Shown: positions 60,125-64,000 of the stretch, one piece after another
Numbering within the stretch: position 1 is the first letter of the stretch
Layout: every line of letters starts with the position of its first letter
Origin: Mycolicibacterium austroafricanum
GTDB taxonomy: Bacteria > Actinomycetota > Actinomycetes > Mycobacteriales > Mycobacteriaceae
Direction: 5' to 3'
NCBI RefSeq assembly: GCF_000612725.1
Contig: NZ_HG964450.1
Coordinates: 616,808-680,807, forward strand
DNA length: 64,000 nt
Made by a program: the position numbers and the translations under genes
The notes under the pieces: generated by a model
Told to the model about the DNA's origin: nothing
The model's database searches: none
What the model saw: only the letters and a program-made list of their open reading frames with translations

Positions 60125-60505
60125 TCAGTGGTGGTGGTGGTCGTGGTCGTGGTCATGATCGGAATGCGCAAGCCGCTGCGCCTCTGCGGCAGCCCGCTGA
60201 TCGAGCTCGGCCTCGGCGAAGAACCCCTTCTCCCGTGACAGTCGGCAGAACGCCTCCGCGAACTGCCGGTAATACACTGCGGGATCACAGGTCTCACCCA
60301 CCCCGGAGTCCTCGATAGCTGCGATCAGGTGCGCCTTGAAGTCGTCCCACTCGAATGTTCCCGCCTGGCACAGGTGCACGACCAATCCGAACAACCGGCC
60401 CTGCCATGGAGCGTCGAACACCAACTCCCCGTTCGACCGCGGCAACGCCGCGTCGCTGTCCAGTGCGTCGAAGTCCGACAGGTCCAGTGCCGCCGCGGTC
60501 GTCAT
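60125..60505 (-). CDS. Nitrile hydratase accessory protein with His-rich tail
   Basis: 126 residues. Typical activator/accessory domain (LPRSNGELVFDAPWQGRLFGLVVHLCQAGTFEWDDFKAHLIAAI, DPAVYYRQFAEAFCRLS) as needed to load cobalt into the alpha subunit by self-subunit swapping. The last 13 residues are HSDHDHDHDHHHH, a probable metal store. Overlaps nthA by 4 bp. Confidence 0.9.
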   Translation of the reverse strand: MTTAAALDLSDFDALDSDAALPRSNGELVFDAPWQGRLFGLVVHLCQAGTFEWDDFKAHLIAAIEDSGVGETCDPAVYYRQFAEAFCRLSREKGFFAEAELDQRAAAEAQRLAHSDHDHDHDHHHH

Positions 60506-61098
60506 GACGCCGTCGCTGCGGTGACGAGCGCCGTACCGACCATCGAGTCGCGGCTGATCAACGGGACGAGCTCTTCGGCCGTCAACCCCTCGGTGCCCTC
60601 AGGACGCTGCGGAATGACGAGGTAGCGGATCTCTGCGCTGCTGTCCCACACATCGATCTTGACGTCGTCGGGCAGCGACACCCCGAACTCGGCGAGCACA
60701 CTGCGCGGTTCCTTCACCACGCGCGCGCGGTACTGCGGGTACTTGAACCACGCCGGCGGGATCCCCAGCAGCGTCCACGGATAGCAGGAGCACAGTGTGC
60801 ACACGACGACGTTGTGCCGCTCGGCGGTGTTCTCGACGGCGACCATGTGCTCGGTCTGCAGACCGGTGAAACCCATGTCCGCGATCGCCGCGGTCGCGTC
60901 GGAAAGCAACCATTCGCGGTATTCGGGTTCAGTCCAGGCCCGCGCGACCACCTTGGCGCCGTTGACCGGCCCCATGTCGTTCTCGAACGAGGCGACGACG
61001 GCATCGACGGCCTCGTGCTCGGCAAGGCCCTTTTCGACCATCAGCGATTCCAGCGCATTGACCCGCGCCTCGACGTCGGTGAGTGAAAGCCAGTTCAT
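60502..61098 (-). CDS. nthA: Nitrile hydratase alpha subunit, cobalt type
   Basis: 198 residues. The metal claw VCTLCSCY has Cys100, Cys103, Ser104 and Cys105; the Thr in CTLC marks the cobalt type (iron types have CSLC). Hydrates nitriles to amides with the beta subunit. ATG 61098 has AAGGAG upstream. Order beta-alpha-accessory is usual for the cobalt enzymes. Confidence 0.96.
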   Translation of the reverse strand: MNWLSLTDVEARVNALESLMVEKGLAEHEAVDAVVASFENDMGPVNGAKVVARAWTEPEYREWLLSDATAAIADMGFTGLQTEHMVAVENTAERHNVVVCTLCSCYPWTLLGIPPAWFKYPQYRARVVKEPRSVLAEFGVSLPDDVKIDVWDSSAEIRYLVIPQRPEGTEGLTAEELVPLISRDSMVGTALVTAATAS

Positions 61099-61124
61099 GG
61101 TGTAACTCCTTGGGGTCGGACTGC

Positions 61125-61817
61125 TCAGGCGGGTTCGAGGTAGTTCTCGAACAGATCGGCATAGAGGTCGAATTCTTCGGGCGTTTCGTCGCCCCACAGG
61201 TCGGTGGACGTGAACCGGACCATGTACAGGTGGTGCGGCGTCTCGATCTGGCGGTGTGCGCTGTCGGCCGGATCATGGTGAGCGCCGTAGTGTTTTGCGA
61301 TCACCCCGGGGATCTTGTTGAGATAGCCGGGCAGCCGGTTGTGGGTGACCTCGTTGAGGTTGCGCACCAGCACGCTGTCACCGACGGCGTAGGCCGCGGG
61401 TTGGTCGGCCGGACGGTCATGGGGTGTGCCCGCCCACAGCACCTCGATCATCTTCTCCGCGAACGGCGAGAGCGTCTCCGGCTTGGTGGGATGCGGTGTC
61501 ATCGACGGTGCGCCGAGCTCTCGCATCCGCTCGTCGATCTCCTCATGGGAGATGTACCCCTTGTCATTGAGCAGCTTCTCGACAGAGAACAGCCAGTGCG
61601 CGTAGTACGTCGAGTCGAGGTAGTCGCTCCATTTCATCAGCTCGATCCCATGTCGCTGCTCGTCGAGGTTGAACGCACCCTTGGCGATCGCCATGGCGGT
61701 GACCGAGTGCATCCGACCCTCGAAGGGGTAACGCCATTCCGGTATCCCCGGCTTGAGGAACTCGGGATCGATCGGACCGATGCCGTCGCGCCCACCGAGA
61801 TCGTGTGGACCATGCAT
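61125..61817 (-). CDS. nthB: Nitrile hydratase beta subunit
   Basis: 230 residues. MHGPHDLGGRDGIGPID is the conserved N-terminus, WRYPFEGRMHSVTAMAIAKG follows, and the C-terminal SH3-like domain has YAVGDSVLVRNLNEVTHNRLPGYLNKIPGVI and FTSTDLWGDE. First gene of the operon. ATG 61817 fits the conserved start; the open frame to 61919 is not family sequence. Confidence 0.95.
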   Translation of the reverse strand: MHGPHDLGGRDGIGPIDPEFLKPGIPEWRYPFEGRMHSVTAMAIAKGAFNLDEQRHGIELMKWSDYLDSTYYAHWLFSVEKLLNDKGYISHEEIDERMRELGAPSMTPHPTKPETLSPFAEKMIEVLWAGTPHDRPADQPAAYAVGDSVLVRNLNEVTHNRLPGYLNKIPGVIAKHYGAHHDPADSAHRQIETPHHLYMVRFTSTDLWGDETPEEFDLYADLFENYLEPA

Positions 61818-61832
61818 ACGAATCTCTCCAAT

Positions 61833-61860
61833 CATTTGCTTGAACAAACACTTCCAAATG
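61833..61860. promoter_or_regulatory. Inverted repeat upstream of nitrile hydratase operon
   Basis: CATTTG (61833-61838) and CAAATG (61855-61860) are inverted hexamers 16 nt apart, 16 bp before the nthB start. Possible MarR operator. The remaining intergenic part (61861-62072) has no recognised B12 riboswitch box and no gene. Confidence 0.35.
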
Positions 61861-62072
61861 GAAGGATGTACCTGGAGATGAACGCATGCAATGCCGAGAG
61901 GCGGCTCGTAACAAAGCATTTACCTGCGGCCGCCGTTGCCGTGTTACTTCGAGGTTTCCATCGCTCCCGAGGCGTCCTCTCGTATTGACGTGTCGACACC
62001 CGAGCGGTAAGCAGGTCACACGCAATAGTTGCGAAATGGAAATATCACCCCCACCGCAAAGGAAGCACCCCG

Positions 62073-62303
62073 ATGAACTCGACACCTGCGCCCGACTCAC
62101 TGTCTCGCCGAGCCGCCGCCGTCCTGCCGGACTCCACCACCACCGGCGCCGCGCTGTGGCTGACCACGTCCACCGTGGTCGCACTGATCGCGTTCTACTT
62201 CCTGGCCTTCGACCAGGGTGCGGTGTCGGTGTTCGGCGCAGACACCCACGTACACGAGTTCCTGCACGACGCCCGGCATCTGCTCGGCTTCCCCTGCCAC
62301 TGA
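62073..62303 (+). CDS. cbtB: CbtB cobalt transporter subunit
   Basis: 76 residues, one helix (ALWLTTSTVVALIAFYFLAFDQG) and the conserved CbtB C-terminus HVHEFLHDARHLLGFPCH, rich in His for metal. With CbtA imports Co(II) for the cobalt hydratase next door. Divergent from nthB. Confidence 0.92.
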   Translation: MNSTPAPDSLSRRAAAVLPDSTTTGAALWLTTSTVVALIAFYFLAFDQGAVSVFGADTHVHEFLHDARHLLGFPCH

Positions 62304-62321
62304 TCGACAAGGAGAAAGACG

Positions 62322-63095
62322 ATGAAGAAGATCATCGGAATCGGCTTGGGCGCAGGCGCATTGGCAGGGATGTCCGCCTTCGGATATGCCCGCGTCCAGG
62401 TAGCGCCCCTGATCGCCCAGGCCATCCACCACGAAGATGAGCGGTCGCACATGCTGGCCGGGATCACCGCTGAACACAGTCACGGGCACGAGGTGTTCAC
62501 CCGTGCGGTGCAGGAGAACGTCGGGGCAGGCGTCGGGGTCATCGGCTTCGGCATGGTCGTCGGCGTACTGTTCGCCGTCGCCTACGCGATGGTGTCCTCG
62601 TCGTTGTCCGCCCTCAGCCGGTCGGCTGGTCCAGCCTGGGTGGCAACGGCTTTGAGTGTCGTCGGGCTGATCGCCGTGAGCCTGGTGCCGGCCCTGGTCT
62701 ATCCGGCCAACCCACCGGGGGTGGGCCAGGAGGAGACTGCTGGTCAGCGCACCGTCGCCTACCTCGCCTTGCTCGTGGTGTCCGTGGCCGCCGTCGCCGT
62801 GCTCACTGCCGTGGCGCTGCGATTCGCCCCGCGGGTGGGCGCCTGGACATCCGTCATGGGCGCGGTCTGGGCCTACGTCGGTGTGATTGCGCTCGCCGCA
62901 ACGATTCTGCCTCGGGTCCACGAGGTCCCGGCCGGCTTCCCGGCCGACCTGCTCTACGAGTTCCGTCTCCAGTCGGTGCTGACCGCCGCCGTGATGTGGA
63001 TGGTGTTGGGCACCGCGTTCGCCGGGGCGAGCGCGCGGGCGCTGCCTGCGCGCATCCAGATGACTGTGAAAGAGGTTGTCCATGACGGTCGTTGA
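62322..63095 (+). CDS. cbtA: CbtA cobalt transporter subunit
   Basis: 257 residues, about five helices; the first loop has HSHGHEVFTRAVQENVG, a metal site, and VYPANPPGVGQEETAGQRT is the family signature. Gap of 18 nt after cbtB; overlaps the acetamidase start by 14 bp, so all three are cotranscribed. Confidence 0.92.
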   Translation: MKKIIGIGLGAGALAGMSAFGYARVQVAPLIAQAIHHEDERSHMLAGITAEHSHGHEVFTRAVQENVGAGVGVIGFGMVVGVLFAVAYAMVSSSLSALSRSAGPAWVATALSVVGLIAVSLVPALVYPANPPGVGQEETAGQRTVAYLALLVVSVAAVAVLTAVALRFAPRVGAWTSVMGAVWAYVGVIALAATILPRVHEVPAGFPADLLYEFRLQSVLTAAVMWMVLGTAFAGASARALPARIQMTVKEVVHDGR

Positions 63096-64000
63096 GTTCA
63101 CGCCCTCCCGTGACCAATACGTGTGGACGTTCGGCGGCGCAGAGCCGGTCATGGAGGTGGCGCCGGGCACCGCGCTTCGGTTGTGGACCGAGGATGCCTT
63201 CGCGGGGCGGGTCACCTCACCGACCGACAGGCCGAGTCAGGTGCTCAACCCGAAGGAGCTCAATCCGCAGACCGGCCCGTTCTACGTGACGGGCGCCGAG
63301 CCGGGTGACACCCTTGCACTCCACTTCGCCGCCATCGAGCCGGCGAGGTCGTGGGCCGCGTCGACCACCATCCCGCTGTTCGGCGCGCTCACCGGGACAG
63401 ACCGCACGGCGACCCTGCAGAGTCCGCTGCCGGAGTTGACCTGGATCTACGACGTCGACGTCGAGCGGGCGGTGGCGACGTTCGTCGCGCACGAGAGCGA
63501 CTTCAGACTGGAGCTGCCGTTGGCGCCGATGCTCGGGACCGTGGGGGTGGCGCCGGCGCTGCGTGAGGTTCGCACAACGCTGGTTCCCGACTACTTCGGC
63601 GGCAACATGGACACCCCCGAGTTGCGGGCAGGCACGACCGTGTACCTCGGTGTCAATGTCGACGGTGCGCTGTTCTCGGTGGGCGACGGGCATTACCGCC
63701 AGGGTGAGGGCGAGACATGCGGCACTGCGCTCGAGGGCGCCATGAACGTCACCGTGATCGTGGACCTGATCAAGGGTGGAGCGCCCGCCTGGCCGCGCTT
63801 CGAGCACGACGACGCACTGATCACCGTCGGCTCCGCACGCCCCCTCGAGGACGCCTGGCGCTGCAGCCAGGTGGAGATGGTCGGGTGGATGACCGAGCTG
63901 TACGGCCTCGGCCGGATGGATGCCTATCAGCTGTGCAGCCAGCTCTGCCTCTCACCGCTGGCCAACGTCGTCGACGTCAACTACAGCGCGGTGACCAAGC
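63082..64000 (+). CDS. Acetamidase/formamidase (partial)
   Basis: ATG 63082; 306 residues to the window edge, where the frame is still open. FmdA/AmdA family: TRLWTEDAFAGRVTSP-like start, LNPQTGPFYVTGAEPGDTL, GGNMDTPELRAGTTVYLGVNVDGALFSVGDGHYRQGEGETCGTALE with the conserved GDGH and Cys-Gly. It hydrolyses short amides to acid and ammonia, the step after nitrile hydratase. Overlaps cbtA by 14 bp. Confidence 0.92.
   Translation, partial: MTVVEFTPSRDQYVWTFGGAEPVMEVAPGTALRLWTEDAFAGRVTSPTDRPSQVLNPKELNPQTGPFYVTGAEPGDTLALHFAAIEPARSWAASTTIPLFGALTGTDRTATLQSPLPELTWIYDVDVERAVATFVAHESDFRLELPLAPMLGTVGVAPALREVRTTLVPDYFGGNMDTPELRAGTTVYLGVNVDGALFSVGDGHYRQGEGETCGTALEGAMNVTVIVDLIKGGAPAWPRFEHDDALITVGSARPLEDAWRCSQVEMVGWMTELYGLGRMDAYQLCSQLCLSPLANVVDVNYSAVTK

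Noticed and set aside
61861..62072. Possible cobalamin riboswitch upstream of cbtB
   Set aside because: No B12 box (GCCACTG-like) or long conserved stem was found, and the space is short.

Overview
The window is high-GC actinobacterial DNA from a mycobacterium, most likely a fast-growing environmental species (Mycolicibacterium type). The evidence is a chain of gene blocks in M. tuberculosis-like order: glnH-pknG / ackA-pta / fgd1 (Rv0411c-Rv0406c), metZ-rhodanese-purT (Rv0391-Rv0389), Rv0356c-purA-Rv0358-Rv0359-Rv0360c-Rv0361-fba-dedA-Rv0365c, and Rv0380c-Rv0381c-ttfA-clpB. F420 metabolism, trehalose monomycolate transport factor TtfA, DUF732/DUF3558 secreted proteins, Esp-type type VII substrates and many promoters of the leaderless kind (TANNNT 6-7 nt before ATG/GTG) fit the same group. 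Homologue names given here come from recognition of the protein sequences, not from a database search.

Layout. 0-10 kb: amino-acid sensing lipoprotein GlnH and kinase PknG, a STAS protein, the acetate pathway ackA-pta, an exo/endonuclease-phosphatase, fgd1 and a metallo-beta-lactamase-fold hydrolase. 10-18 kb: small regulators and enzymes (GNAT, ArsR-SRPBCC pair, DUF899, mycothiol-type isomerase, SDR), then metZ, rhodanese and purT. 18-22 kb: MarR regulator divergent from an MMPL exporter-P450-ferredoxin operon. 22-31 kb: GGDEF protein, thioesterase, purA, a P450, site-2 protease, zinc-type CDF exporter with its own operator, and fba.

31.7-41.8 kb is an accessory island lying between the homologues of Rv0363c (fba) and Rv0364 (dedA). 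It holds two paralogous large ATP-binding LuxR regulators and small genes for secreted or surface proteins (SH3-like, CAP-like, DUF732, DUF3558 lipoprotein, DUF4242-like) in two related copies, one partly decayed. Seven good copies and one degenerate copy of an 18-bp dyad, consensus TAGGGAAACACCCTATTT, sit in the promoters of these genes, almost always 19-21 bp before a -10 hexamer. This looks like a self-contained, duplicated LuxR regulon and is the main new observation of the window.

42-57 kb: alcohol dehydrogenase, DedA, an NhaA-DsbA fusion, a GH76-like protein, a TetR-MFS pair with a perfect 9-4-9 operator, SpoU methylase, ttfA, clpB (with HspR HAIR box and a SigH/SigE-like promoter), a CYTH protein, and an EspE/EspF-like type VII secretion substrate pair. 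57.9-64 kb: a nitrile/amide utilisation cluster: AmiC-like sensor, MarR regulator, DUF1097 membrane protein, His-tailed accessory protein, cobalt-type nitrile hydratase alpha and beta subunits, divergent from CbtB-CbtA cobalt uptake genes and an acetamidase/formamidase that runs off the window. Together they would import cobalt, mature the hydratase, hydrate nitriles to amides and hydrolyse the amides.

No rRNA, tRNA, insertion sequence, integrase or CRISPR array was recognised.
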